This document shows positions 52,570-60,774 of a stretch of DNA of 64,000 bases, in pieces. A program made the position numbers and the translations under genes. Position 1 is the stretch's first letter, and each line of letters opens with the position of its first letter. This DNA is from Trebonia sp963773105. GTDB lineage: Bacteria; Actinomycetota; Actinomycetes; Streptosporangiales; Streptosporangiaceae. The notes beneath the pieces were generated by a model that worked only from the letters and a program-made list of their open reading frames with translations, had not been told where the DNA came from and searched no databases. The DNA is taken from assembly GCA_963773105.1 (NCBI GenBank), contig CAVZAA010000002.1, positions 868,001 through 932,000 of the forward strand, written 5' to 3'.

Positions 52570-53410
52570 TCAGGCGTCGACGCGTCGCAGCCGCAGGGCC
52601 GCGGCGGCGATCAGGACGACGGCGTACGCCGCACAGCAGCGCGAACCCGGTCCACGGGGACAGCGCGTCGGTGCATGCCCCGTGCCCCGCCCCAGAGGGC
52701 CTCGCCCGCGTTGGAGGGCAGGTACTGGGCCAGGTGATCGCTGATCGAGGCGGGCAGCAGCCCGGCCAGCGGCGGGATCACGAAGAAGACGCCGGCGAAG
52801 GTGGCGATGCCGGCCGCGGTGTTGCGGAACAGCGCGCCCAGGGCGACGCCGATCATGCCCGCCACGGTCACGTACAGGGCGGCGCCGATGACCGACCGCA
52901 GGGCGCCGGGAGCGGTGATGGACACCCCGAGGTGGTGGCTGTTCAGCAGCGCCTGGCCGAGGAAGAAGGAGATGAAGCTGGCGACGAGCGAGACCGAGAA
53001 GATCACGCCCGCGAAGACGGCCAGCTTGCCCCACAGCACCGGCAGGCGGCGCGGGCACGGCGGTGAGCGAGGAGCGGATCATGCCGGTGCTGTACTCGCC
53101 GCTGATCATCAGCACGCCGAGCACCCCGAAGGCCACCACGGCGAACATCATGCCGCCGAGGCTGGTGCTGACCGGGTTGAAGTTGGCCCGATCGGCCGGC
53201 GCCGAAGGTGTGGTACTGGCTGGCGGTCACCGCCGAGAACAGCGCGCTGATGCCGATCATCAAGACGACGGCGACCAGCAGGGTCCACACCGTGGAGCGC
53301 AGCGGTGCGGAACTTCGTGAACTCCGAGACCAGCACCCGGCGCCTGGGTCACCTTCAGCGCCGGGGCGGCCGAGTGCGGGCGCGGACTTGGAGGTCAGGA
53401 CGGCGCTCAT
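52570..53410 (-). pseudogene. ABC-2 type permease, frameshifted
   Basis: Starts at ATG 53410 overlapping the ATPase stop (ATGA). Recoverable pieces: VLVSEFTKFRT; LRSTVWTLLVAVVLMIGISALFSAVTASQYHTFGA; MMFAVVAFGVLGVLMISGEYSTGMIRSSLTAVPAPP; VLWGKLAVFAGVIFSVSLVASFISFFLGQALL...VAGMIGVALGALFRNTAAGIATFAGVFFVIPPLAG. These are the six-helix ABC-2 permease with its GEYSTGMIR loop. About four indels interrupt 840 bases. Confidence 0.8.
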
Positions 53411-54361
53411 CGGGCCACCGCCGTCTCCGCGCCGTCCGGCGTCGTGCGACCGCGGCGTCGTGCGAACGGAAGTCGACGGAGTCGTCGGTCAGCTGCATGA
53501 AGGCCTCCTCCAGCGAGGCCTGCTGCGGTGGTCAGTTCGAAGACGGGCAGGCGGGCCTGCCAGGCGGCCAGGCCGATCTGCTCGGCGGTCAGGCCCCGCA
53601 CCTGCAGGACGTCGGATGCTCGCTGGTCACGGTGATGTCGGGGCCGAGCAGCAGGTTGCGCAGCTCCGCCACCTCCGGGGTCCGCACGGTGACGCTCATG
53701 CCGCCGGCGCGGGACACGAACTCCTCGACCGTGGTGTCGGCGATCAGCCGCCCGCGGCCGATCACCACCAGCCGGGTCGCGGTCAGCGCCATCTCGCTCA
53801 TCAGGTGCGAGGACACGAACACCGTGTGGCCGTCGGCGGCCAGGGCCTTGAGCAGGTTCCGCACCCAGAGCACCCCCTCCGGGTCGAGGCCGTTGACCGG
53901 CTCGTCCAGGATCACCACCTGCGGATCGCCAAGCAGCGCCGAGGCGATGCCGAGCCGCTGGCCCATCCCGAGGGAGAACCCGCCGACCCGCTTGGCGGCC
54001 ACGTCGGTCAGGCCGACCATGTCGATCAGCTCGTCGACCCGGCGACGGCGGACGCCGTTCGTCTGCGCCAGGGCCAGCAGGTGGTTGCGGGCCGACCGGC
54101 CGGTGTGCACCGCCTTGGCCTCAAGCAGGATGCCCAGCTCGGCCATCGGTGCCGCGGCCGCGCGGTAGTCCTTGCCGTTGACCAGGACCCGGCCGGTGGT
54201 GGGCTCGTCCAGCGCGGCGATCATCCGCATCGTGGTGGACTTGCCGGCGCCGTTCGGCCCGAGAAAACCGGTCACCGTGCCGGGCGGGCACGGACGAAGC
54301 TCAGGCGGTCAACCGCCAGCTTGTCCCCGTACCGCTTGCTGAGGTTCTCAACCTCGATCAT
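53407..54361 (-). pseudogene. ABC-2 transporter ATPase (CcmA/DrrA type), frameshifted
   Basis: ATG 54361 after GGAGG (MIEVENLSKRYGDKLAVDRLSF). Shift near 54285, then a long clean frame: Walker A FLGPNGAGKSTTMRMIAALDEPTTG, signature FSLGMGQRLGIASALL, Walker B VVILDEPVNGLDP, switch SSHL. Further shifts near 53610 and 53530 before the C-terminal VRGLTAEQIGLAAWQARLPVFELTT segment and stop 53407. With the permease and two-component pair it forms a drug- or lipid-export module. Confidence 0.82.
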
Positions 54362-54520
54362 CGCTACGTCCTCCGTCGGCTCATGCCGGTAATCCCGGCA
54401 CCAACCACGCTAGGAGGCAACTGTCCGGCGGAGGGTCGGCCGACAAGCCATACCTTGGCCGGTCAGGTATGCCGCAAGAACATAGTCCGGCAGGTTTGTC
54501 ACAGCCCTCGCTTGAGCGTG

Positions 54521-54760
54521 TCAAGCGACGGGCGGCGCCGGACGGCGCGCGAGGAATTCATCCACGATGTTTGCGAACGAGGCGGGATCGTCCACCCAGG
54601 TGAAGTGCCCGGCTCGCGGCAGCAGCGCCAGGTCCTCCTGGTTCCCGGGATACTCGGCGGCCCGGCCCGGGCTGCCGGGGATGCACACCAGGGGCGGCCC
54701 GGAGCCAACCACTCGGAATGCCAGTTCCGCGCCGTCCCACGAACGACAGCGCCTCATGCG
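54521..54760 (-). pseudogene. Alpha/beta hydrolase with internal deletion
   Basis: The frame encodes only about 79 residues: a normal N-terminus (MRRCRSWDGAELAFRVVGSGPPLVCIPGSPG, strands 1-3 and oxyanion loop), then jumps within AEYPGNQEDLALLPRAGHFTWVDDPASFANIVDEFLARR, the family's C-terminal block with the catalytic His. The nucleophile elbow, cap and Asp (about 170 residues) are missing although the frame is preserved. No activity is possible. Confidence 0.75.
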
Positions 54761-54804
54761 AGTCAGTGTGCATGGACGGGCAGGCCGGCGGCTCACGGAT
54801 GCCC

Positions 54805-55299
54805 TCAGCCGACGATCTGCTCTCTCAGGATGTCTGCGTGCCCGCAGTGCTGGGCGAGCTCGCGCAGCATGTGGAGGTATACCCAGCGCAGCGGCAGCGG
54901 GCCGCGCCGGTTGCCGCGCACCACGTCATCCAGCCCCAGGGATTCCGTCGCGCGGCGTGACGCCTCGCAGGCCTCGCGGTGCGCCTGCCGGACGGTGGCG
55001 ATGGTGTCGTCGTCGCGAAGGATGAACGACTCGTCCGGGGTGGCCGGGATGCCGATCTCCGCCCGCGGCCGACCGGTGACCGCCTCGTCGAACCAGACCT
55101 TCTCGACGAAGGTCGCGTGCTTGACCAGGCCGAGCAGGGTGGTCCTGGACGGCACCAGCGACCGGCGCGCCTGCTCCACGGTCAGCCCGTCCAGGCAGCC
55201 GTGGAGCTCACTGCGGTGCTCGTCGAGGAACACCTCGAACTGGACGCGGGCGGGCTGGTCGAGGACGTCCTCGGTGGACGTGACGGGGAGAAGAGGCAT
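54805..55299 (-). CDS. DinB/DUF664 family protein
   Basis: 164 residues. Four-helix bundle pattern with three spaced metal-binding histidines: LLGLVKHATFVEKVWF, REACEASR and LRWVYLHMLRELAQHCGHADILREQI. DUF664 proteins are mycothiol- or bacillithiol-dependent S-transferase relatives, which fits a mycothiol-making host. Single gene; convergent with nothing nearby. Sequence intact in a region otherwise full of remnants. Confidence 0.88.
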   Translation of the reverse strand: MPLLPVTSTEDVLDQPARVQFEVFLDEHRSELHGCLDGLTVEQARRSLVPSRTTLLGLVKHATFVEKVWFDEAVTGRPRAEIGIPATPDESFILRDDDTIATVRQAHREACEASRRATESLGLDDVVRGNRRGPLPLRWVYLHMLRELAQHCGHADILREQIVG

Positions 55300-55436
55300 G
55301 AGCGGAGCATTTCAGAACCGCTGCCCGGGCGGTGAGCCGGGGCACCACACCTGGACATTCCGCTCCCGACAGGGCGGTTATGCCCGCGCCGCGGGCCTGC
55401 TAGCACGAGGGTGCGGGACAAGCGGGGATGCGGACG

Positions 55437-55974
55437 ATGACAGAGGAACCTTCGCCAGGCCGGCGACCGTCGCGATCCTGGCAGGCAGCCCTCGCTGCGG
55501 GCATCGCACGCCCACCGGGACCGAACGGTCGAGGTCCTGCGCGACGCCGCTGGCGACGGCCGACTCACGGCATCCGAGCTGGACGAGCGCGTGGAAGCCG
55601 CGCTGACCGCCCGCACCGGGAGCGAGCTAGCCGCGCTGACCGCCGATCTGCCAGCGGAGCCCGGCCGGCAGCCCAAAGAACTGGTTCGGATCGACCAGCG
55701 CTTCGGCGAGGTCGCGCGCACCGGTTCCCGCGACGCACATTCCGGCAGTGGATGCGACGTCAACCACCTCGCTGGCAATCGCCAGCCGGCTGACGCGGTT
55801 GCGCAGCTGACTGCGGCCGCAGGCCAACAACCGCTCCCGAGAGTCTTTCTGCTCAGGCGCGGGCCTGTCAGCTACGCCATCCAACCGCTGGAGATCCTGT
55901 CGCCTACGCCATCGACATCGCCAATTGGTGTCAACGGCGTAGCCGACAGGACCAAGGATCTGTCGATGGCGTAG
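55437..55974 (+). pseudogene. DUF1707 protein, frameshifted N-terminus
   Basis: ATG 55437 gives MTEEPSPGRRPS; the domain proper (LRASHAHRDRTVEVLRDAAGDGRLTASELDERVEAALTARTGSELAALTADLP) lies in another frame from 55495, which has a stop at 55438 and no start codon. One indel between about 55460 and 55495 would restore a normal DUF1707 gene. The end of the frame enters the inverted-repeat element at 55867. Confidence 0.7.
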
Positions 55975-55979
55975 CTGAC
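55867..55979. repeat. Nested inverted-repeat element
   Basis: Outer arms GTCAGCTACGCCATC (55867-55881) and GATGGCGTAGCTGAC (55965-55979) are exact complements. Inner arms CCTGTCGCCTACGCC (from 55896) and GGCGTAGCCGACAGG (to 55950) match 14 of 15. The unit CTACGCCATC thus occurs four times in 113 bases. It resembles a miniature transposable element or a regulatory array and separates two gene fragments. Confidence 0.7.
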
Positions 55980-55981
55980 CT

Positions 55982-56128
55982 GCGGCCTCCACACTCGGCG
56001 AGAGCATCGAGGACATCGGCTGGGTGTACCCGGAGCGCGCCCCCCAGGCGGTCGCCGAGCAGTGGCTCCGGCTCGGCCCCGGGCTGATCGTGGTCACCTG
56101 CGGCGCCAGCGGCGCGATGGCCCTTTGA
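55982..56128 (+). pseudogene. PfkB-type sugar kinase, internal fragment
   Basis: An open frame with no start reads STLGESIEDIGWVYPERAPQAVAEQWLRLGPGLIVVTCGASGAMAL then stop. LGPGLIVVTCGASGA is the ribokinase-family strand preceding the GAGD anion-hole motif. The rest of the gene is absent. It begins right after the inverted-repeat element at 55979. Confidence 0.55.
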
Positions 56129-56229
56129 CCTGTCCCTTCAGGCTGCCGGATTGCACGTGTTTGGCATGTGCTGGGTCTCCAGCTGTGCCTTGGCGCCTGC
56201 TCGGGTCGGACTGTTCCCCCGCGGGTATG

Positions 56230-56271
56230 CTAACGCTTGACGTTACTAACGCCTGACGGTATCATGGGAAA
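56230..56271 (+). promoter_or_regulatory. higBA promoter with direct-repeat operators
   Basis: TTGACG (56237-56242), 17-base spacer, TATCAT (56260-56265). The expected start is at 56272, the GTG of higB, so the message is probably leaderless. Two direct repeats CTAACG-CTTGACG and CTAACG-CCTGACG (56230-56242, 56246-56258), 16 bases apart, overlap the promoter and are likely sites for HigA autorepression. Confidence 0.8.
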
Positions 56272-56553
56272 GTGATCCAGTCATTCGCAGACGACATGAC
56301 GCAGCGGGTCTGGAATCGCGAAAACGCTTCGCGCCTTGGCGCGGATATTCAGCGTGCCGCCCAGAAGAAGCTGCGTCAGCTGAACGCGGCGGACAGCATC
56401 AACGACCTTCGCGTCCCACCGGGAAACAGACTGGAGAAGCTGGTCGGCAATCGCGCCGGGCAGTATTCCATCCGGATCAACGACCAGTACCGAATCTGTT
56501 TTGTCTGGACCAGGCAAGGGCCAGCGGACGTCGAGATCACGGACTATCACTGA
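56272..56553 (+). CDS. higB: HigB-type RelE-superfamily toxin
   Basis: 93 residues from GTG 56272. Typical HigB pattern: MIQSFADDMTQRVWNRENASRL start, KKLRQLNAADSINDLRVPPGNRLEKLVGNRAGQYSIRINDQYRICFVW and terminal DVEITDYH. These ribosome-dependent mRNA interferases use scattered basic and aromatic residues; R and Y/H positions (SIRINDQYRI, DYH) are kept, so it should be active. The toxin precedes the antitoxin, as in higBA. Intact within the decayed island. Confidence 0.94.
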   Translation: MIQSFADDMTQRVWNRENASRLGADIQRAAQKKLRQLNAADSINDLRVPPGNRLEKLVGNRAGQYSIRINDQYRICFVWTRQGPADVEITDYH

Positions 56554-56567
56554 CAATGGAGGTGCTA

Positions 56568-56867
56568 ATGAACGCGAAGATTCATGACCCGATCACTCCT
56601 GGCGAGATCCTTCTCACCGAGTTCCTTGAGCCGCTGGGAATCAGCCAGTACCGGCTTGCACAGGCCACCGGGCTGCCGCAGACCCGGATCAGCGAGATCG
56701 TGCACGGCAGGCGCCGGATCACGCCCGATACCGCGCTAAGGCTCTCCCGTGCCCTCGGGCTGTCGGAACGGTACTGGATCAACATGCAGACTGACTACGA
56801 CATCGAAACTGAGCATGACCTGCACGGTGAAGACCTGCGCCGGGTCGAGGTGCTGGTCTCACTCTGA
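56568..56867 (+). CDS. higA: HigA-type XRE antitoxin
   Basis: 99 residues from ATG 56568, chosen because GGAGGTGC lies at the right distance; ATG 56556 is an alternative. Helix-turn-helix ISQYRLAQATGLPQTRISEIVHGRRRITPDTALRLSRALGLSERYWINMQ is typical of HigA. It neutralises HigB and represses the operon through the direct repeats at 56230-56258. Confidence 0.94.
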   Translation: MNAKIHDPITPGEILLTEFLEPLGISQYRLAQATGLPQTRISEIVHGRRRITPDTALRLSRALGLSERYWINMQTDYDIETEHDLHGEDLRRVEVLVSL

Positions 56868-56876
56868 GGTCTTCAC

Positions 56877-57266
56877 TCAGAGCCAATCCACCCTGCGATA
56901 GGGAATTGGAGCGGGCGACGGTAATCGAAACCGCATGACCAGCCTGGAAGTTCGGTCGCTAGGTCTGGCGGCTGACCTGCGACAACGGAAGGCCTGGGTA
57001 GATGGCGGGCGAGTGTTCGTGAGTGACCGCGACTGACCACCGGGCACTTGGCGTGTGGCACTCAGCGCGGAGGCTACGGGGGTTAGCCATTCAACTAGCG
57101 CCCGCGTGGTCGCGGCTGGCTGTTCCAGCGTGGACAGGTGCCCACATTCGGGGATCACGACCAGTCGGGACTGCGGGATGAGGTTGGCAATCTCCTCGGC
57201 GTAATTGGGGGAGCGTGACGTTGTCGTCTGCCCCGGCTATGACGACTGTCGGGCAGTCGATGTGTC
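56877..57266 (-). pseudogene. Alpha/beta hydrolase, C-terminal fragment
   Basis: From about 57266 the minus strand reads IDCPTVVIAGADDNVTLP (the strand with the catalytic Asp), loses frame at about 57208 and continues NYAEEIANLIPQSRLVVIPECGHLSTLEQPAATTRALVEWL with the catalytic His. No N-terminal half is present. The frame runs on to 56877 as non-family sequence. Confidence 0.7.
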
Positions 57267-57814
57267 AACGGCCAGGGAGACGGGATGCCGAGGGTCTCGG
57301 CGTCGCGGACGATGACGCCCCAGGCGGACAGGGCATAGCCGAGGTCTTGGCGGACGAGCCAGCCGTACATGCGGGCGACCGGCCGGCCGACCGGGTAGTA
57401 GTCGCCCGCGCTGCCTGCGGCCCGGTTCTGCGTGGTGAGCGCTTCGTGTCCCATGATGGAGTTCAGCCGCTGTCATTCGGCGAACTCCCCCGGGACCGCT
57501 TTGGCGACGGTGAGGATGAGGTCCTGGCCGGGGATGAGGCTGCGGAGGACGAAGCTGGCCGTGCTGGCGGCGAGGGAGCTGGCGACCTCGCGGACGGAGC
57601 CGGCGTTGCGCCAGCGGAGCGCCCGCCGGTTGCGGACCGGCCGGTAGTCCCACAGGGCGGAGTGGACCGATCGCTCGAGGCCGGCGGCGAGCTCGGCCTC
57701 GCCGATGGGGACCATGCGCCCGTCGGGGCCGGGGACGGCGACGGACTCGCTGATGACGTCGGGATGGCGCTGGCGGGCCTGGGACGGGTCCCGGCCATGG
57801 TGGAGCCGGGACAC
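57267..57814 (-). pseudogene. Unrecognised disrupted gene
   Basis: Two minus frames, 57473-57814 (MSRLHHGRDPSQARQRHPDV... ILTVAKAVPGEFAE) and a part of 57155-57454 (MGHEALTTQNRAAGSAGDYYPVGRPVARMYGWLVRQDLGYALSAWGVIVRDAETLGIP), look like pieces of one protein separated by a stop at about 57470. I do not recognise the family. The second piece is joined abruptly to the hydrolase fragment at about 57266. Confidence 0.4.
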
Positions 57815-58070
57815 GTGGAACTCGATCTGCGAATTTATTGACGCGGTGAGGACGTGCCTGTCCGTGCCCTACTGCCTGGATCCTCAGAGCGCGTCGGCTG
57901 CGGCCGCCGTTACCGGTGACAGATAGTCATGGCGGCGCAGGGGGCTGGCAGGGGAACGTGGACCGTGTCGTGGACCGGGGGGACGGCGCAAGCCGGGGAT
58001 ATCAGGGATCTCCGGGCGCTGGGATGCCGCGTCAGCGCAGGCAGGAGCCTCGGGGCAGGTGAGCGTACTT

Positions 58071-58133
58071 ATGGTAAGGAGAAGGTCTACGGTTCGATTC
58101 CGTAACGGGGCTCCAGGTCAGGGCGATTTTTCG
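58071..58133 (+). repeat. Attachment site repeat, right copy
   Basis: Identical over 63 bases to 46799-46861. It contains only the 3' half of tRNA-Thr from the anticodon loop (ATGGTAAGG...) to CCA, so it is not a tRNA gene. Marks the far end of the first element and the near end of the second. Confidence 0.9.
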
Positions 58134-58189
58134 ATAGACTACTCCGACTCGCGTGGACCGAGCAGGTTCTTTAGCCGTGCCGTTGATGG

Positions 58190-58303
58190 GTGGCGGCCGC
58201 CACCGCCAAAGGTCACATAGAGCTACTTCCTAGTGGCTCCTGTCGCGTCAAGGTCTACGCCGGCACCGACCCGGTCACCGGGAAGGAACGCCGTCTCCGG
58301 TCG
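58190..58303 (+). pseudogene. Integrase N-terminal fragment (second element)
   Basis: GTG 58190 gives VAAATAKGHIELLPSGSCRVKVYAGTDPVTGKERRLR, the same Arm DNA-binding domain as at 46910 but here in a single intact frame (GTDPVTGKERRLR is preserved where the first copy is shifted). Similarity ends sharply at about 58300, where minus-strand recombinase sequence begins. Confidence 0.85.
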
Positions 58304-58389
58304 TTGACCGACTTGTCGGCGTGTCCGGCCTCGCGCGTGCGCAGCTCTTGGTCCACGCCCGCGTCATGCATCAGCGAGTTGCCGGTGTG
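58297..58389 (-). pseudogene. Tyrosine recombinase C-terminal fragment, opposite orientation
   Basis: Minus frame HTGNSLMHDAGVDQELRTREAGHADKSVNDR has the layout of the recombinase C-terminal box (RHT...L...AGV...LGH......YTH), with the HT and GH positions kept. It abuts the plus-strand integrase start head-on at about 58300, so an inversion or deletion joined two broken integrase genes. Confidence 0.55.
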
Positions 58390-58537
58390 TGGCAGCGCTC
58401 GTTGCCTTGATGGGCGGTCGGTCCGGTGGGGTCGGGTCGGGATAGCTCTCTCCGGTGGTGCCAACTTTGCGACGAGTTCGTCGTTCGGTGCTCGAAGCGT
58501 TCGCTCGGAAGCCTGGCGGATGCCAAGAGCTCCTCTG

Positions 58538-59429
58538 TCACGACGTCGTGTCCCCGGAGGAGGGACTGGCAAGCGCATCCTTGGCGGCGGCGACGACCTC
58601 TGCCCCGAACCGGATGATTTGATCGCTGGTCTCGTCTTCGAAGACGAAGTTCACCGCGTCGAATCGTTCTTCGACGGCGAACTCGGCGACGATCCGCGCC
58701 CAGTGCTCCGCGGTCGTATGGATGGCCTGGTTGCCCGCTCCCGAGCGAGGGCGGCTGATCCTCGACGCCGTGTCCGTCACCCGCCCGACCAACTGGATCA
58801 TTCGGCCGACCGCCGCCGGTTCGCGACCGGCGGCGATGGCGGCGGCGTCAATGCGGTCCTGCGCTCCAGGCTTGGTCTCGTAGCCCGTAGCCATGGGAGC
58901 GATCCAACCGTCGGCCTTGCGCCCGATGAGGTCGAGCATCCGCGGCCCGGCGCCACCAATCCAGATGTCAATCCGGTGAGCCGGTGCCACACCGGGGGCG
59001 GCGCCGGCGCCGTCCTCATCCTGGAAGCCCCAGGCGGTCCAGAGCGTGTCGATCGCGTCGCTCACTGCCTCGATGGCCTCGCCCGGGGTCCAGGCCGGGC
59101 CTCCCATGCGCTCGATCCCGGCCCGCACTCTGCCGGCCCCGAGTCCGAGATCGAATCGCCCGCTGGAGAGCCGATCGATCGACGCGGTCGCCTTGGCCAG
59201 CATCGGCGCAGGCCGGAGTGGCAAGTTGGCAACGTCAGTCATGAATCGCAGCGTCGAGGTTATGGCCACGAGGTTGGCGATGAGGGAGAAAGTGTCGAGG
59301 TAGGCCTGGCACGTAGGGGTGATCCTGGATCGAGACGAAATCGAACCCCGCCCGCTCAGCCGCGAGAACCCGCTCGCGGACCGCGGCGACGTCATCGGCC
59401 GTGGGCCCAATGAATGCCCCGAACGGCAT
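58538..59429 (-). pseudogene. LLM-class F420-dependent oxidoreductase, one frameshift
   Basis: ATG 59429 begins MPFGAFIGPTADDVAAVRERVLAAERAGFDFVSIQDHPY; at about 59320 the frame must shift to continue QAYLDTFSLIANLVAITSTLRFMTDVANLPLRPAPMLAKATASIDRLSSGRFDLGLGAG... to WARIVAEFAVEERFDAVNFVFEDET. All of this is luciferase-like fold; SGRFDLGLGAGR is the usual phosphate/F420 loop. A single indel separates it from a normal 296-residue enzyme. Confidence 0.78.
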
Positions 59430-59446
59430 GAGCCCTCCCCGCCCTT

Positions 59447-59645
59447 GACAATGCCAATGATAACTTGGCCATTCCCTCTGCGTTGTTCGGCACCGCGGTG
59501 GAGGCCGTTGGCGCTGCCGGGGCGCGCCGACGGGCCCGGTTGGTGGTGGAGAAACCGTTCGGCCACGACCTGGTTCGGCGGGGCAGGCAAGCCGTCCGCC
59601 ATGGGCACATTCCCCGCAATCGGCCGATTCCGCTCGCCTGGCTGA
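59447..59645 (+). pseudogene. zwf: Glucose-6-phosphate dehydrogenase fragment
   Basis: A plus frame reads NLAIPSALFGTAVEAVGAAGARRRARLVVEKPFGHDL, matching the Zwf segment AIPP..FG.....LG......R(V/I)V.EKPFG.DL that ends the Rossmann domain. No upstream NADP motif and no downstream RIDHYLG motif are in frame. A relic only about 200 bases long; the remainder of 59430-59919 shows no gene. Confidence 0.6.
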
Positions 59646-59919
59646 CCCGCTCGCTGGGCTCGGTCCGTGGCGGCCTAGCATCTAATGACAGCGCGGGTAT
59701 GGATGCTGCCGGGCATGCTGCGTCCTCGTCCCGGTGGGAGCCGATTCGGCCCGGCCCACTTCGTGGCCGCTATGCGCCGGCGGCAACGATGGCGTGCGCA
59801 CTCTCGTCCTCATGCTCATGACCCGCGACCCCATCGCTGCGGCGCTTTCGGCGGGGCCGCATTCAGGACCGGTCTGCCCTGCCCCCCGTATCCGGGCTGC
59901 GGTGAGTAGTGACGACTGG

Positions 59920-60290
59920 TCAGCCGGACATGGGAAGGCGGCGGACTCTGAGCAGATCCTCGTGGATAACGACTACTGCTCCGGTCGTGAGGTCTTCAGC
60001 GACCTGATCGAGGTTGGCGAGGATGATCGCTGCCTGCTCGGCGGCTCGGCGTCCGACCAGGCGACGAATGAGGATCACCGACGGGTTGCCGGCCCTTGAC
60101 CGGGCGAGGAGACCGCCGAAGTCGGTGTCGGCGAGATCAGGACTCGTTCGTCGGCACGGGCGCGCTCGAGGACCGCTTCGTCGGGCGCTGCCTGCATGCC
60201 GAGGTCGCGTACATGGACGGCGTCGTGCCCGGCCGCCTTCAGCGCGTCGGCCACGAGCGGGGAGAGGTTGTTGTCGATGAGGAATTTCAC
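59920..60290 (-). pseudogene. DUF5615 PIN-like toxin, one frameshift
   Basis: ATG 60290 starts MKFLIDNNLSPLVADALKAAGHDAVHVRDLGMQAAPDEAVLERARADERVLIS; after about 60135 the frame must shift to read DTDFGGLLARSRAGNPSVILIRRLVGRRAEQAAIILANLDQVAEDLTTGAVVVIHEDLLRVRRLPMSG. Both halves are DUF5615, a small PIN-fold nuclease with acidic residues D6 and DTDF. Its start overlaps the DUF433 antitoxin stop as ATGA. The break would silence the toxin. Confidence 0.8.
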
Positions 60291-60517
60291 GCCGTGTGCC
60301 GCAGTGGCAGCTCTCGCTCGCGCACCGCCTCGGCGGCGTACAGGAGCGACTCGTGGATGTCCTCGGTGGCGAGGTCGGGATGCTCGGCGAGGATCTCTTC
60401 GGTCCCCATGCCGTCCGCGAACATTGCGACCACTGTCGCGACCGGGAAGCGCAGCCCTCTGATGCAGGGCAGGCCGCCCATGACGGCGGGGTCTGTCGTA
60501 ATGCGTTCGTAGGTCAC
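60287..60517 (-). CDS. DUF433 antitoxin-like protein
   Basis: 76 residues: YERITTDPAVMGGLPCIRGLRFPVATVVAMFADGMGTEEILAEHPDLATEDIHESLLYAAEAV, the DUF433 winged-helix pattern with GxPCIRG(T/L)R. DUF433 proteins pair with DUF5615 PIN-like toxins as a toxin-antitoxin system, as here, with antitoxin first and a 4-base overlap. Confidence 0.9.
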   Translation of the reverse strand: MTYERITTDPAVMGGLPCIRGLRFPVATVVAMFADGMGTEEILAEHPDLATEDIHESLLYAAEAVRERELPLRHTA

Positions 60518-60707
60518 GAGTTCATGCTAGCTGCGGTGGACGCCACGGGCACACGTCGCGCTGCTGGAGCGCCGAGGTGGGATACCGCACGCCCGGGCAA
60601 GTGTTAGATGACATGCATCGGCTGGCTGGCCGAGCTGGCTGGGGCTGCTGCGGGCCCGCTGCCCGCCGGGGCGGCGGAACCTCCCCAGCTCAGTTGAGTG
60701 ACGATAG

Positions 60708-60751
60708 GAACGCAAGAGGCTTTTTCGCGTTCGGGGCGCCGCTGGCGCCCC
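60708..60751 (+). other. Paired stem-loops in the left end of IS110 (possible bridge RNA part)
   Basis: GAACGC...GCGTTC (60708-60732) is followed directly by GGGGCGCC-GCT-GGCGCCCC (60733-60751), then GAGGAGG and the transposase ATG 60775. IS110-group elements express a structured non-coding bridge RNA from the left end, upstream of the recombinase. The two stems fit such a region but the guide loops cannot be identified by eye. Confidence 0.4.
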
Positions 60752-60774
60752 TTCGGGAGCTTGAGGAGGTCCCG

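Noticed and set aside
58071..58116. Second tRNA-Thr gene
   Set aside because: Only the 3' half from the anticodon loop is present; it is an attachment-site copy.
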